Assembly: GCA_963786305.1 (NCBI GenBank)
Contig: CAWAYL010000008.1
Location: 186,001-250,000 of the forward strand
Reading direction: 5' to 3'
Source: CAKZLS01 sp963786305
GTDB taxonomy: Bacteria > Pseudomonadota > Alphaproteobacteria > Rhodospirillales > Defluviicoccaceae
Length of the DNA stretch: 64,000 nucleotides
In this document: piece by piece, positions 9,619-18,874 of the stretch
How positions within the stretch are numbered: position 1 is the first letter of the stretch
Layout of the letters: each line of letters starts with the position of its first letter
Notes under the pieces: generated by a model
Seen by the model: the letters and a program-made list of their open reading frames with translations, nothing else
The model's database searches: none
What the model was told of the DNA's origin: nothing
Program-made: the position numbers and the translations under genes

Positions 9619-9911
9619 TAGAAAAATTAGTAAATAATCCAAAATACCACGAATTAGTCAGTAAACGGGCGCGATTTGGCTGGACATGCGCCATATTGAT
9701 GCTGGCCGTATACTATGCGTTCATTATGACAATCGCATTCGCGCCTCAAGTTCTAGGGCAGCCTCTCAGCGAGGGTTCGGTGATCACCGTCGGCATACCC
9801 GTCGGTTTCGGGGTCATCATTTTCGCGTTCGTTCTCACCGGTATCTACGTCTACCGGGCCAACACCGAGTTCGACCGGCTCAACAATGAGCTCAAGAGGG
9901 AAGTCCTATGA
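9603..9911 (+). CDS. yjcH: DUF485 (YjcH) membrane protein, partner of ActP
   Basis: This 102-residue inner-membrane protein of the DUF485/YjcH family has a soluble N-terminus (MQDPIVEKLVNNPKYHELV) and two transmembrane helices (about residues 27-50 and 62-85). It ends in a charged tail. Family members are almost always encoded directly before the acetate symporter ActP, and here the two genes overlap by the ATGA at 9908-9911. A GGGAG ribosome site lies a short distance before the ATG. It probably assists the assembly or regulation of the symporter; the exact function is not known. Confidence 0.92.
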   Translation: MQDPIVEKLVNNPKYHELVSKRARFGWTCAILMLAVYYAFIMTIAFAPQVLGQPLSEGSVITVGIPVGFGVIIFAFVLTGIYVYRANTEFDRLNNELKREVL

Positions 9912-11575
9912 AAAGCTTGATTCTCGCGGCAGGTATTGCCGCCGCGCTGTTCGCGACGGATGCCTCCGCCGCTGGCGCAATTGGTGGCGAGGTCGAGGCG
10001 CGGCCCGTCAACGTCACCGCCATCATCATGTTCATGATCTTCGTGGGTGCCACGCTCGGGATTACCTACTGGGCGGCGCGCCGCACCAAGACGGCCAAGG
10101 ACTTCTATGCCGCGGGTGGCGGCATCACCGGGTTCCAGAACGGCCTCGCCATTGCCGGTGACTACATGTCGGCGGCCTCGTTCCTCGGCATCTCGGGTTT
10201 GGTGTTCGTTGCCGGTTTCGACGGGTTGATTTATTCCGTCGGTTGGCTGGTGGGCTGGCCGATCATCATGTTCCTGATCGCCGAGCAGCTGCGCAATCTC
10301 GGCAAATACACGTTCGCCGACGTGGCTTCCTATCGGCTCAGCCAGACGCCGATCCGCTCATTGGCGGCGACCGGCACATTGATCGTCGTGATTCTCTATC
10401 TGATCGGTCAGATGGTCGGCGCCGGCAAGCTGATCCAGCTGCTGTTCGGGTTGCCCTATACCTACGCGGTGATCATCGTCGGCGTTCTGATGATCCTGTA
10501 CGTGACCTTCGGCGGCATGCTCGCAACCACCTGGGTGCAGATGATCAAGGCGTGTCTGCTGCTGTTCGGCGCCAGTCTCATCGCGTTCCTGGCGTTGATG
10601 CATTTCAATTTCAGCCTGGAGACCATGTTTTCCGAAGCGGTCGCAACAAGCGCCAAGGGCATCGAAATCATGTCCCCCGGCGCGCTCGTAACCAACCCCA
10701 TCGACGCCATATCGCTGGGCATGGCGCTGATGTTCGGCACGGCCGGTCTGCCGCATATCCTCATGCGGTTTTTCACCGTTCCGAACGCCACGGAAGCCCG
10801 CAAATCGGTGTTCTACGCCACCGGCTTCATCGGCTACTTCTACATCCTGACCTTCATCATCGGGTTCAGCGCCATCGTGCTGATCACCAAGAACCCCGAA
10901 TTCCTGAATGCCGAAGGGTTGCTCATCGGCGGCAGCAACATGGCGGCCATGCACCTGGCGGACGCGGTGGGCGGCGATCTGCTGCTGGGCTTCATCTCGG
11001 CGGTGGCGTTCGCCACCATCCTGGCGGTGGTTTCCGGTCTGACGCTCGCGGGCGCCTCTGCCGTATCCCATGACCTGTACGCGAGCGTGTTCGCCCGCGG
11101 CCGGGCCACGGAAGCCGACGAGGTCCGGATTTCCAAGATGGCCGTGGTGGTTCTTGGTATCATCGCCATTCTTCTGGGGATCGCCTTCGAGAAGCAGAAC
11201 ATCGCCTTCCTGGTGGGACTGACGTTCGCGGTCGCCGCGAGCATCAACTTCCCCATTCTGTTCTGCTCCATGTTCTGGTCGAAGCTGACCACCCGCGGCG
11301 CGCTGATCGGCGGGTCCATCGGTCTGATCACGGCGGCTTTGCTGGTGTTCTTCGGTCCCACCGTGTGGGAGGAGATCCTCGGATTCGCCCCCGGTTCGGC
11401 CCCGTTCCCGTCCAAGTATCCGGCGCTGTACTCCATCTCGGCGGCGTTTATCAGCATCTGGTTCTTCTCGATCACCGACAAGAGCGCCAGGGCCGCCGAG
11501 GACAAGGCGGCGTTCGCCGCTCAGGACGTCCGGTGCCAGACCGGCATCGGCGCGGAAGGATCGTCCAGCCACTAA
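9908..11575 (+). CDS. actP: Cation/acetate symporter ActP
   Basis: This 555-residue sodium:solute symporter (SSF family) takes up acetate and other short monocarboxylates with a cation. The N-terminus looks like a cleavable signal sequence (AALFATDASAAGA), which is usual for ActP, followed by about 13 transmembrane helices. SSF hallmarks are present: FYAAGGGITGFQNGLAIAGD, then SAASFLGISGLVF, and GTAGLPHILMRFFTV. The start is the ATG at 9908, overlapping yjcH by 4 bases. The DUF294 gene and the sensor-exonuclease follow, an arrangement that links acetate uptake to nucleotide sensing. No frameshift is seen. Confidence 0.95.
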   Translation: MKSLILAAGIAAALFATDASAAGAIGGEVEARPVNVTAIIMFMIFVGATLGITYWAARRTKTAKDFYAAGGGITGFQNGLAIAGDYMSAASFLGISGLVFVAGFDGLIYSVGWLVGWPIIMFLIAEQLRNLGKYTFADVASYRLSQTPIRSLAATGTLIVVILYLIGQMVGAGKLIQLLFGLPYTYAVIIVGVLMILYVTFGGMLATTWVQMIKACLLLFGASLIAFLALMHFNFSLETMFSEAVATSAKGIEIMSPGALVTNPIDAISLGMALMFGTAGLPHILMRFFTVPNATEARKSVFYATGFIGYFYILTFIIGFSAIVLITKNPEFLNAEGLLIGGSNMAAMHLADAVGGDLLLGFISAVAFATILAVVSGLTLAGASAVSHDLYASVFARGRATEADEVRISKMAVVVLGIIAILLGIAFEKQNIAFLVGLTFAVAASINFPILFCSMFWSKLTTRGALIGGSIGLITAALLVFFGPTVWEEILGFAPGSAPFPSKYPALYSISAAFISIWFFSITDKSARAAEDKAAFAAQDVRCQTGIGAEGSSSH

Positions 11576-11630
11576 GACGATACGGCCTCTTGCCGCTCGC
11601 GGGCGGTTCCCAATCATCGGGGATCGCCCC

Positions 11631-13558
11631 TTGAAAGAGGCCGCCGGTTCGCCGACCATGTCTCCCCGAACAGGGCCGGGCATGGTCGGCATCCCGGCGT
11701 CTTGGTTTGAGGCCCATGGCTTGAATGCACCCGATCCCAAAGCGTTTCTTTCGGACCTTGCTCCCTTCGATCGGCTCCGAGACGGCGAACTGAGCCGCCT
11801 CGCGACGACCGTATCCCCCGCCGACTATGCCCCCGGCCAGACCGTTTTCGACCGCTGGGCCATTGCCGAATACCTGTTCGTCGTCATCGAGGGACTGGTC
11901 GAGGAAATGGATTCTCTCGGACCGGTCGGCCGGTTTGCCGCCGGCGAGGCGTTCGATTCGCGGGCGCTGATCGAGGGGCGAAGCCAGCATCGGTTCGTCG
12001 CCAAGGGACAGTGCGTCTGCTATCTGCTTCCCGTACCCCTCGTTCTCACCTTCATCCGGACCAATCGCGCTTTCCGGGATTTTTTCCACGACGACATGGC
12101 CCGCCGGCTGGAAGCCTTCGTTCAGGTCCAGCAGCAGCGCGAGGCCGCCTCGCTTCTCACCGCGCGCATCGGCGAGCACGGTTTTGCCTCGCCGGTGTTC
12201 GCCGACGCCGCCACCTCCATCCAGGACGCCGTCGGCGCTGATGAAGCGGCACGGGACATCCGCGATCCTGGTGCGCAACGAAGAGCGGACCGGCATCTTC
12301 ACCGGCCGCGACGTCCGCGAGCGGTCGATGCTGATGGGGCTTCCCGATTCCACGCCGATCGGCGAACTGGCCAGCTACGACCTGATCACGCTGGAGCGCG
12401 ACGACCTGCTGTTCAACGCGTTCGTGACCATGACGAAGCATGCCATTCGCCATGTGGTGGTGACCGACGGCGGGCGGATCGAGGGCGTGCTCGAGCAGGC
12501 CGATCTGTTGAGCCAGATGTCCAATACGTCGCATTTCATCGCCCACCAGGTGGACCGGGCGGAATCGCTGGACGATCTCAAGGAGGCGGCGAGCCGGCTT
12601 CCCCGCTTCGTCCGCTCGCTCTACGATCGCGGCGTCAAGCCGCGCTACATCGCGCCGCTGGTGACCGATCTCAACCGCAAGATCATGGCCCACCTGTTCG
12701 AGACGGATGCGCCCGACTCCCTTCTCGCCGATGCCTGCCTGATGGTCATGGGCAGCGAGGGGCGCGCGGAGCAACTGATCCGCACGGACCAGGACAACGG
12801 CCTGATCTTTCGCGGCGGCACGCCGCCCGACGGCTTCGAGCGGGTCACCGAGGCGTTCCCGGAGGCGATGACGGCGCTCGGCTATCCGCCCTGTCCCGGC
12901 AACGTCATGGTGTCGAACCCGGCCTGGGCCAAGTCGCTCGACGCCTATGGCGAGGATCTTCGCCGCTGGATCCACCAGCCGAGCGCGCAAGGCTTCATGG
13001 ACATGGCGATCTTTCGTCGACGCCAGCGCGGTGGCCGGCGACGGCGACCTGCTCGACGAGCTCAAGGCCTATCTGTTTCAGTTGATCCGCGGCCAGGAGA
13101 ACGTGGTCCGGCACTTCGCCCGCGTCGTCCAGGCTTTCGACACGCCGATCGGCGCCTTCAACCGGTTCCAGCTGGAGAAGGCGCCGCCGCACGCCGGCAA
13201 GCTGGACATCAAGAAGGGCGGCGTCTTTCCCATCGTCCACGGGGTCCGCAGCCTCGCCCTCGAGCACTGCCTGTCGGAGACCAACACCGTCGCCCGCATC
13301 CAGCTACTGAGCGGCAGGCCGCCGTTCGAGGAGGGGTTCACCGCCGACCTGATCGAGGCGCTGGAGTTCATGTCGATGATCCGTCTCCGCGCCCAGCTCG
13401 CGGCCCTGGACCGCGGCGACGGAAACGCCGGCGGCGACAACTACATCGGCCCCGACGATCTGACGAAGCTGGAGAGAGGACTGCTCCGGAACTCGCTGAA
13501 ACTGGTGAAGCAGTTCAAGAAAATGCTCGAACATCATTTCAAACTCAACATGGTGTAA
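11631..13558 (+). CDS. DUF294 protein: cNMP-binding, CBS pair, nucleotidyltransferase (two frameshifts)
   Basis: Rebuilt across frame changes near 12240 and 13015, this is a protein of about 640 residues. Its parts, in order, are a cyclic-nucleotide-binding-like domain (LAPFDRLRDGELSRLA to FIRTNRAFRDFF), a CBS pair (HGTSAILVRNEERTGIFTGR, then HAIRHVVVTDGGRIEGVLEQ) and a DUF294 nucleotidyltransferase core. The core contains MVMGSEGRAEQLIRTDQDNG, whose GSEGR and D-x-D-N match the family's metal and nucleotide site. A C-terminal DUF294 domain follows. Family relatives sit beside ActP and resemble GlnD-type uridylyltransferases, so a role in nucleotide-dependent control of transport is likely but inferred. 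The start is uncertain: TTG at 11631, or ATG at 11658 or 11682. Confidence 0.85.
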
Positions 13559-13595
13559 CCATGCGAAAACCCTCGAACCCCGGGCGCGGCCATCG

Positions 13596-15722
13596 ATGAA
13601 ACGAAACGCCTGGCTGGCCTTTCTCGCCACGGTCTTTCTCACCTTCGGCACCATCGCGCTGACCATCGGCGCCGTCTGGATCGACCTCGCACCCGGGCTC
13701 CAGAAGGCCCTTGCCGGACCGCTTTACCGCCATGCCGGTATTCTCGTTGTCGGCTGCGTCCTTCTCGTCGTCATGATCGGGTTTATCGTCAATGTGATGT
13801 ACCACTGGTACGTGGTCCCGTTTTACGCCATCGCCGACGACACCCGCATCATCTGCGTGAGCAATCCGTCCCATCGCCTCGCCGTCCATGGCCGCTCGGA
13901 GATCGTCGATCTCGCCGCCAGCATCAACGGCCTCGCGACCCGCTATGAGACCCTTCGAGACGATGTCGGGGCCCGCATCCAGCAGGCCAACGCCGCCCTC
14001 GAGGAGGAACGCAATACTCTCGCGGCGCTGATGTCCAACCTCACCCAGGGCGTGCTGGTGTGCAATCTCGAAGGCCGTATCCTGCTCTACAATCAACGCG
14101 CGCGTGCCCTTCTGGAGGGCACGGCGATGCGCGGCGGCGAGTGGATCGGCCTGGGCCGTTCGGTGTATGGCGTGCTTGACGCCAATCGCGTCGCCCACGC
14201 CCTTGTCAACATCGACCACCGTCTGCAACAGGGCGAGACCGGCCTGATGGCGTCGTTCGCCATGGCGCGGCCCGGCGGACAGCTCCTCAACGTCCACCTG
14301 GTGCCGGTGCTCGACGGCGACAACACGGTCCTCGGCCATATCTTCACCCTCGACGACATCACCCGTCGGGTGGGAACGGAAAACCGCCTCGGCGTTCTGT
14401 TGAGCTCGCTCAGCGAAGGCTACCGCTCCGCCGTCACCGGCATCCGCGCGGCCGTCGAAACTGTCCTTTCCTCTCCCGAGATGGACGAGGCCCAACGCCA
14501 GATGTTCCTGGAAGCCATCCGCGACGAAGCGCTGAAGATGAACGACCAGTTGGACAGGCTGGAGACCGAGTACGGGCGGGACCTCAAGTTCCAATGGACG
14601 CTGCAGGAGACGCTGGGCAGCGACCTGCTGGCCACCGTCGAGCGCCAGGTGATCGACGTGCGGGGCGTCGACATCGAAGTGAGCGCGCCAGTGGAGCCGT
14701 TGTGGCTGAACGTCGACAGCTACACCCTGTCCAGGGCCATCCTGTTTCTGATCGAACGGCTCACCGTCATGTGCCGAGGCAAGGATTTCGCCCTGAGACT
14801 GGAGAGGGGGCGGGAGCTGGCGTCGCTGACGCTGGCATGGACGGGGGCCAAGCTGGACGTGGAGGCCCTCAAGTCCTGGGGCATGCTCAACGTTCCCCTG
14901 GGCGGGCAGGGCAGCGGCGTCACCTTGTTCGAGGTGATCGAGCGTCACGGCGGCGCCATCTGGTCCTACCCGGACAATCCGTCGGGCCGCCCGGCGCTGC
15001 GCCTCATGGTGCCGGTGGCCGACGAGGGGGCCGGGGAAGCGGACCATGGCAATGGCGCCGCCGCCAGCCACGACTTCGACTTCACCCTGTTCCATTCCAA
15101 GGCGAGCTCCGGCGAGCTGGAAACGCTGCCGCTGGAACAGCTCGGCTACACCGTGTTCGACACCGAGACCACCGGCCTCAACCCCAGCGACGGCGACGAG
15201 ATCATCGCCATCGGCGCCGTCCGCGTGTTCAACGGCCGGGTGCTGCGGCGCGAGATCTTCGACTGCCTGGTCGACCCGAGGCGGGCGATCGGCGAGGAGT
15301 CCGCCGCCATTCACGGCATCTCGTCGTCGATGCTGCGCGGCATGCCCACCATCGACGAGGTGCTGCCGCGGTTCAGCCGTTTCGTCGAGGACACGGTGCT
15401 GATCGGCCACAACGTCGCCTTCGACATGCGCTTTCTCGAACTCAAGGAAGAACTTACCGGCATCCGCTTCGATAACCATGTGCTCGACACCCTGCTGCTC
15501 GCCAGCGCCGTTCAGCCGAAGCGTGTCGACCAGCGCCTCGACGCGCTCGCCGAGCGCCTCGGCGTGCCCGTCGCCGGCCGGCACACCGCGCTCGGCGACG
15601 CGCTGACAACGGCCGACGTGTTCCTCGCCCTCATCCCCATGCTCCGCGCCCGCGGCATCCGCACCCTCGGCGAAGCCAAGCAGGCCTGCGACGCCACCAA
15701 GTACGCCAAGATCAAATATTAG
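13596..15722 (+). CDS. Membrane PAS-like sensor fused to DnaQ-type 3'-5' exonuclease
   Basis: This intact 708-residue protein has two N-terminal transmembrane helices (about residues 8-30 and 48-70), then a linker resembling HAMP. A PAS-like region follows (LAALMSNLTQGVLVCNLEGR, then LLYNQRARALLEG). The next part is a degenerate histidine-kinase-like core ending in an ATPase-like fold (GSGVTLFEVIERHGG). The C-terminal 180 residues are a DEDDh exonuclease of the DNA polymerase III epsilon type: TVFDTETTGLNP, then HNVAFDMRFLE and a late HTALGDALTTADV. I see no clear phospho-acceptor His. It is the last gene of the yjcH-actP-DUF294 cluster. Such proteins are often annotated as DNA polymerase III epsilon, but the membrane sensor half argues for a signalling role. 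Confidence 0.88.
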   Translation: MKRNAWLAFLATVFLTFGTIALTIGAVWIDLAPGLQKALAGPLYRHAGILVVGCVLLVVMIGFIVNVMYHWYVVPFYAIADDTRIICVSNPSHRLAVHGRSEIVDLAASINGLATRYETLRDDVGARIQQANAALEEERNTLAALMSNLTQGVLVCNLEGRILLYNQRARALLEGTAMRGGEWIGLGRSVYGVLDANRVAHALVNIDHRLQQGETGLMASFAMARPGGQLLNVHLVPVLDGDNTVLGHIFTLDDITRRVGTENRLGVLLSSLSEGYRSAVTGIRAAVETVLSSPEMDEAQRQMFLEAIRDEALKMNDQLDRLETEYGRDLKFQWTLQETLGSDLLATVERQVIDVRGVDIEVSAPVEPLWLNVDSYTLSRAILFLIERLTVMCRGKDFALRLERGRELASLTLAWTGAKLDVEALKSWGMLNVPLGGQGSGVTLFEVIERHGGAIWSYPDNPSGRPALRLMVPVADEGAGEADHGNGAAASHDFDFTLFHSKASSGELETLPLEQLGYTVFDTETTGLNPSDGDEIIAIGAVRVFNGRVLRREIFDCLVDPRRAIGEESAAIHGISSSMLRGMPTIDEVLPRFSRFVEDTVLIGHNVAFDMRFLELKEELTGIRFDNHVLDTLLLASAVQPKRVDQRLDALAERLGVPVAGRHTALGDALTTADVFLALIPMLRARGIRTLGEAKQACDATKYAKIKY

Positions 15723-15822
15723 CGGCCTCCCCGGCCGGCGGGGACCTTTCCGGTCGGGGGACCTCCCGGCACGAGGAAGGGGGGGAGGGGTGTCGCGCTT
15801 TTTTCCGAAAACAACCCCATAC

Positions 15823-15954
15823 AAAGTAAAATTTCCTGCGCGAGGCTCTCGCCGCGCGGCGCCATGACATGTCAAAAATCGGCTGCCAACCGTCTGTCAG
15901 GCACGTCACTGAGCCAAATGCTCAAGGATCGATTTATTCTGACCCCTTCGTTCA
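15823..15954. repeat. Dispersed ~130-bp intergenic repeat, copy 1
   Basis: This stretch matches 18504-18636 and most of 18637-18755 with few differences. It contains a TGACATGTCA palindrome and ends in GACCCCTTCGTTCA. It lies just after the exonuclease gene and before the potassium transporter. It encodes nothing obvious, and its layout resembles REP-like intergenic elements. Confidence 0.8.
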
Positions 15955-16002
15955 CTTTCCCCTTCGTTCACTTTTGAATCCGCCACAATTGCCGTATGAT
16001 AT

Positions 16003-16040
16003 CAACGGTCGTCACAATGTGTCATTATTAACGACCGTTG
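16003..16040. repeat. Palindromic element, copy A
   Basis: The arms CAACGGTCGT and ACGACCGTTG form a perfect 10-bp inverted repeat around an 18-base AT-rich loop. A near-identical element lies at 36927-36964. It sits about 50 bases before the potassium transporter start. It could act as a REP-like element or as a weak transcription terminator for the upstream cluster. Confidence 0.75.
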
Positions 16041-16089
16041 GTATAAGCGGAAACGAAGGAGCGTTGGTAACGGTCCGTGTTCCCTATGA

Positions 16090-17517
16090 TTGTCCAGCAA
16101 AGCGGCTATAGCGGGTTGCGTGCTGGTGGTGGCGCTCCTAAGCTCGACCGGTACCGTGCGGCCGACCGAGATCACCAAATTGACCCCTGTCCAAAAAATC
16201 ATGATGCTGTTCCTGGCCGCTATTGCCGCGGGAGCGGTTTTGCTCTCCTTGCCGGGAGTTGCCGTCAACGGCGCCATGTCCTGGGTCGACGCTGTTTTCT
16301 TGGCCACGTCCGCAATTTGCGTCACCGGACTGGTCACCTTGGACATGGGACGGGAGGTCACGACCATGGGGCACGTGATCATCCTCTGTCTGATCCAGCT
16401 TGGTGGCATTGGCATCGTAACGGTTGCGACCTTGATGATTCTGGCCGGAAGGCGGCTGTCAATCGAGCACGAAGACATGCTGATCTCGACGGTCGCCGTC
16501 TCCGGCCCGGCCAGCGCTCGGCGCGTTGCGCTTTCCGTCGTGGTGTACTCGCTGGCGTTGGAGACCATCGGTGCCATCGCGCTGATCGCGGTGTTGCCGG
16601 GCGATCTGAACTGGGCGGACCGCATCTGGCAGTCGATATTCCATGCCGTTTCAGCCTTCTGCAACGCGGGCTTTAGCTTGTTTTCGAATAATCTTCAGGG
16701 ACTTAGGCACGATTTCGGGGTTAATATCGTCATCATGGCTTTGATCATGCTGGGCGGTTTCGGTTTCATCAACCTCCATGAGATTGTCGATCGCATCCGG
16801 TCGCGCACGTTCCACTGGTCCAAATTTTCGACGGTTCTCAAGATTTCGATCGTGATGACGCTCATACTCAATAGTCTCGGCGCGCTCATTCTTCTGCTGG
16901 TCGAGGCGGGAAACGCATTTGGCGCGTTGCCGTGGAGCGAGAAAATACTTGCGGCGGTTTTCCACGCGGTCGCGGCGAGGACGGCGGGCTTCGAGACCAT
17001 CCCAATGGCGACCTTCACCAATTTTTCCTTGTTGATCCTGGTGCTGCTCATGTACATCGGTGGCGTCAGCGGTTCTTGTGCGGGGGGTGTCAAGGTCGGG
17101 ACGGTTGCCGCACTTTTCGCGTCCTTCCGGGCGTTTGCGGGCAACTACCGCAATCCCGTGCTGTTTGGCCGCGGCCTTGCTTACGTCACGCAACGAAAGG
17201 CGGCGGTCCTGGCCATGACCTCGGTTTTCACGATTTTCCTTGGCGTTGGCGCTGTCGATCTATTTGATGACGGCCTGAGCCAGCATGCGACGTCCGCCAA
17301 TTATCTCTCCGACTATATGTTCGAAGTCGTCTCCGCGGCCGGCACCGTTGGATTGTCGACCGGTATCACCGCGGGGCTTCCCGACGGGGCGAAACTGGTC
17401 CTTGTCGCGCTCATGTTCGTCGGCCGTCTCGGTCCCTTGCTGGTCATCGAGTCTTGGGCGACCGGTCAAAAGCCTGAGCAGTTCACCAGTCCCGAGGAGG
17501 TCCTACCCATCGGATGA
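16090..17517 (+). CDS. TrkH/KtrB-type potassium uptake channel subunit
   Basis: This 475-residue membrane protein belongs to the Trk/Ktr/HKT superfamily and imports K+. Four pore repeats are visible, each with the filter-type glycine: ATSAICVTGLVTL, AVSAFCNAGFSLF, AVAARTAGFETIP and VVSAAGTVGLSTGIT. That order is typical of KtrB, and the length fits. The N-terminal residues before RPTEITKLTPVQ are poorly conserved, so the TTG at 16090 is only one possible start. The next gene is the cytosolic RCK partner, whose frame opens within the last bases of this one. The pair lies between dispersed repeats. Confidence 0.9.
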   Translation: MSSKAAIAGCVLVVALLSSTGTVRPTEITKLTPVQKIMMLFLAAIAAGAVLLSLPGVAVNGAMSWVDAVFLATSAICVTGLVTLDMGREVTTMGHVIILCLIQLGGIGIVTVATLMILAGRRLSIEHEDMLISTVAVSGPASARRVALSVVVYSLALETIGAIALIAVLPGDLNWADRIWQSIFHAVSAFCNAGFSLFSNNLQGLRHDFGVNIVIMALIMLGGFGFINLHEIVDRIRSRTFHWSKFSTVLKISIVMTLILNSLGALILLLVEAGNAFGALPWSEKILAAVFHAVAARTAGFETIPMATFTNFSLLILVLLMYIGGVSGSCAGGVKVGTVAALFASFRAFAGNYRNPVLFGRGLAYVTQRKAAVLAMTSVFTIFLGVGAVDLFDDGLSQHATSANYLSDYMFEVVSAAGTVGLSTGITAGLPDGAKLVLVALMFVGRLGPLLVIESWATGQKPEQFTSPEEVLPIG

Positions 17518-17524
17518 ACTCAGA

Positions 17525-18202
17525 TTGATCATCCTCGGCCTCAGCACCTTCGCGCGTTCGCTGATCGAGTACGTCAACGCGAATGCGGATGCCGAGATCA
17601 TCGTCGTCGACACGGACGAGCGGGTTGTCAACGAGCTCGTAGAGAAAGTCAGCCGTGGAATGATCGGCGACGCCACCAATCTCGAACTTTTGAAGAAGCT
17701 CGGCGTCGACGATGCCGACCGGATCCTGGTGTCGGTGGCAAGCATCGAGGCCAGCCTGCTCGCGGTGCTCAATTTGCGCACCCTGAAGGCCAGCCACACC
17801 ACCGTCGAGGCGATCAGCGAACCGCATCGTCAGCTGCTCGAACTTTTGCAGGTCGATGAAATCATCTTTCCGGAAAAGCAAATGTCGGCTTTCTTCGGGC
17901 TGCGGATGCTCCACCCGGGTTTCCGTGGTGCCCGCGCGCTCTGTACGGGCTCAAGCCTCGTCGCGGCTTCGGATCTGGACGAACTCGCCGGCACGTCGAT
18001 AGGAGACATCGAAAAGGAGTATGAAATCGACGTTGTCTACATGGTCCGGACCGCCGACGACAGGGCGTTCAAGCCCAGCGCCGAGGAAACCGTGAACAGG
18101 GGCGATCTGCTTGTGGTTGCCGGCACCAACGAGCAGCTGGACAAATTCGAGCGCGCTCTCGGGGCTCCCGGCCCCTATGGCAAGCTTGTGCCCTGGTGGT
18201 AA
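17525..18202 (+). CDS. TrkA/KtrA-type RCK regulatory subunit of K+ uptake
   Basis: This is a cytosolic nucleotide-binding subunit that gates the potassium channel encoded just upstream. The N-terminal RCK domain begins LIILGLSTFARSLIE, a Rossmann motif with the first Gly modified, followed by an acidic strand end (IIVVDTDE). The C-terminal TrkA_C domain covers the last 90 residues (DVVYMVRTADDRAFKPSAEE, then GDLLVVAGTNEQLDKFE). At about 225 residues it fits KtrA. I chose the TTG at 17525 because no ATG in frame lies nearby. GAGGAGG in the end of the preceding gene may serve as the ribosome site, about 25 bases away, so the start is uncertain. Confidence 0.85.
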   Translation: MIILGLSTFARSLIEYVNANADAEIIVVDTDERVVNELVEKVSRGMIGDATNLELLKKLGVDDADRILVSVASIEASLLAVLNLRTLKASHTTVEAISEPHRQLLELLQVDEIIFPEKQMSAFFGLRMLHPGFRGARALCTGSSLVAASDLDELAGTSIGDIEKEYEIDVVYMVRTADDRAFKPSAEETVNRGDLLVVAGTNEQLDKFERALGAPGPYGKLVPWW

Positions 18203-18356
18203 CGGCGTCGGGCACAGGCAAGAGATGTTCGTGCGTAATTTCGTCGATGCCTGGACCAAGGTGATGACCCTCGACAGATTGGACGCAACCAGCCGACCTC
18301 GAAGAAAAGGTCTTCGAGAGAGACAAGGGCAATATCCGTGGGGTTCTGGGGACGTA

Positions 18357-18510
18357 GGGTTCTGGGGACATGTTATTTAATTGCCATCCGCCCACGCGAG
18401 ATCAGTAACATGTCCCCAGAACCCAAAGTAACGCGAGATCAGTAACATGTCCCCAGAACCCCAGAACCCAAAGTACGAGATCAGTAACATGTCCCCAGAA
18501 CCCAAAGTAG
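18357..18510. repeat. 19-bp inverted repeat plus three direct repeats
   Basis: GGGTTCTGGGGACATGTTA at 18357-18375 is a perfect inverted match to 18406-18424, with a 30-base loop. The right arm belongs to a direct repeat (GAGATCAGTAACATGTCCCC plus AGAACCCAAAGTA) present three times up to 18510. The third copy runs straight into the dispersed 130-bp repeat. No protein is encoded. The shape resembles REP/BIME clusters. Confidence 0.8.
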
Positions 18511-18755
18511 AATTTCCTGCGCGAGGCTTTCGCCGCGCGGCGCCATGACATGTCAAAAATCGACTGCCAACCGTCTGTCAGGCAAGTCTTTCAGCCAAAT
18601 GCTCAAGGATCGATTTGATTCTGACCCCTTCGTTCATGCGCGAGGCTCTCGCCGCGCGGCGCCATGACATGTCAAAAATCGACTGCCAACCGTCTGTCAG
18701 GCAAGTCATTTAGCCAAATGCTCAAGGGTCGATTGATTTCTGACCCCTTCGTTCG
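18504..18755. repeat. Dispersed ~130-bp repeat, copies 2 and 3 in tandem
   Basis: Two head-to-tail copies (18504-18636 and 18637-18755) match 15823-15954. Each holds GCGCGGCGCCATGACATG, CTGACAGACGGTTGGCAG on the reverse strand and a final GACCCCTTCGTTC. They lie between the potassium transporter pair and the low-GC nuclease gene. I see no transposase gene within reach. Confidence 0.8.
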
Positions 18756-18874
18756 CGAGCCCTTACCCCCGGCGGCATCGTGCCGGCCGAGGGCGTTTCG
18801 CGGGGAATTGAAGTGCCCTAGATGGGGAATACGCGAATTGTCTATAGGGGTGTATAGGGGTAATCTGTTGCCTG

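Noticed and set aside
10358..11740. 460-codon antisense frame opposite actP
   Set aside because: ActP is intact and clearly coding; the antisense text is Arg/Gly/Asp/Glu/Gln-rich noise.
13545..15875. Long antisense reading frame of 776 codons
   Set aside because: It mirrors the exonuclease gene, has low-complexity Ala/Gly/Val/Asp/His-rich text typical of antisense GC-rich frames, and matches no domain.
18357..18510. Short CRISPR array
   Set aside because: The three direct repeats are separated by only a few bases with no spacer-sized inserts, and there are no cas genes.
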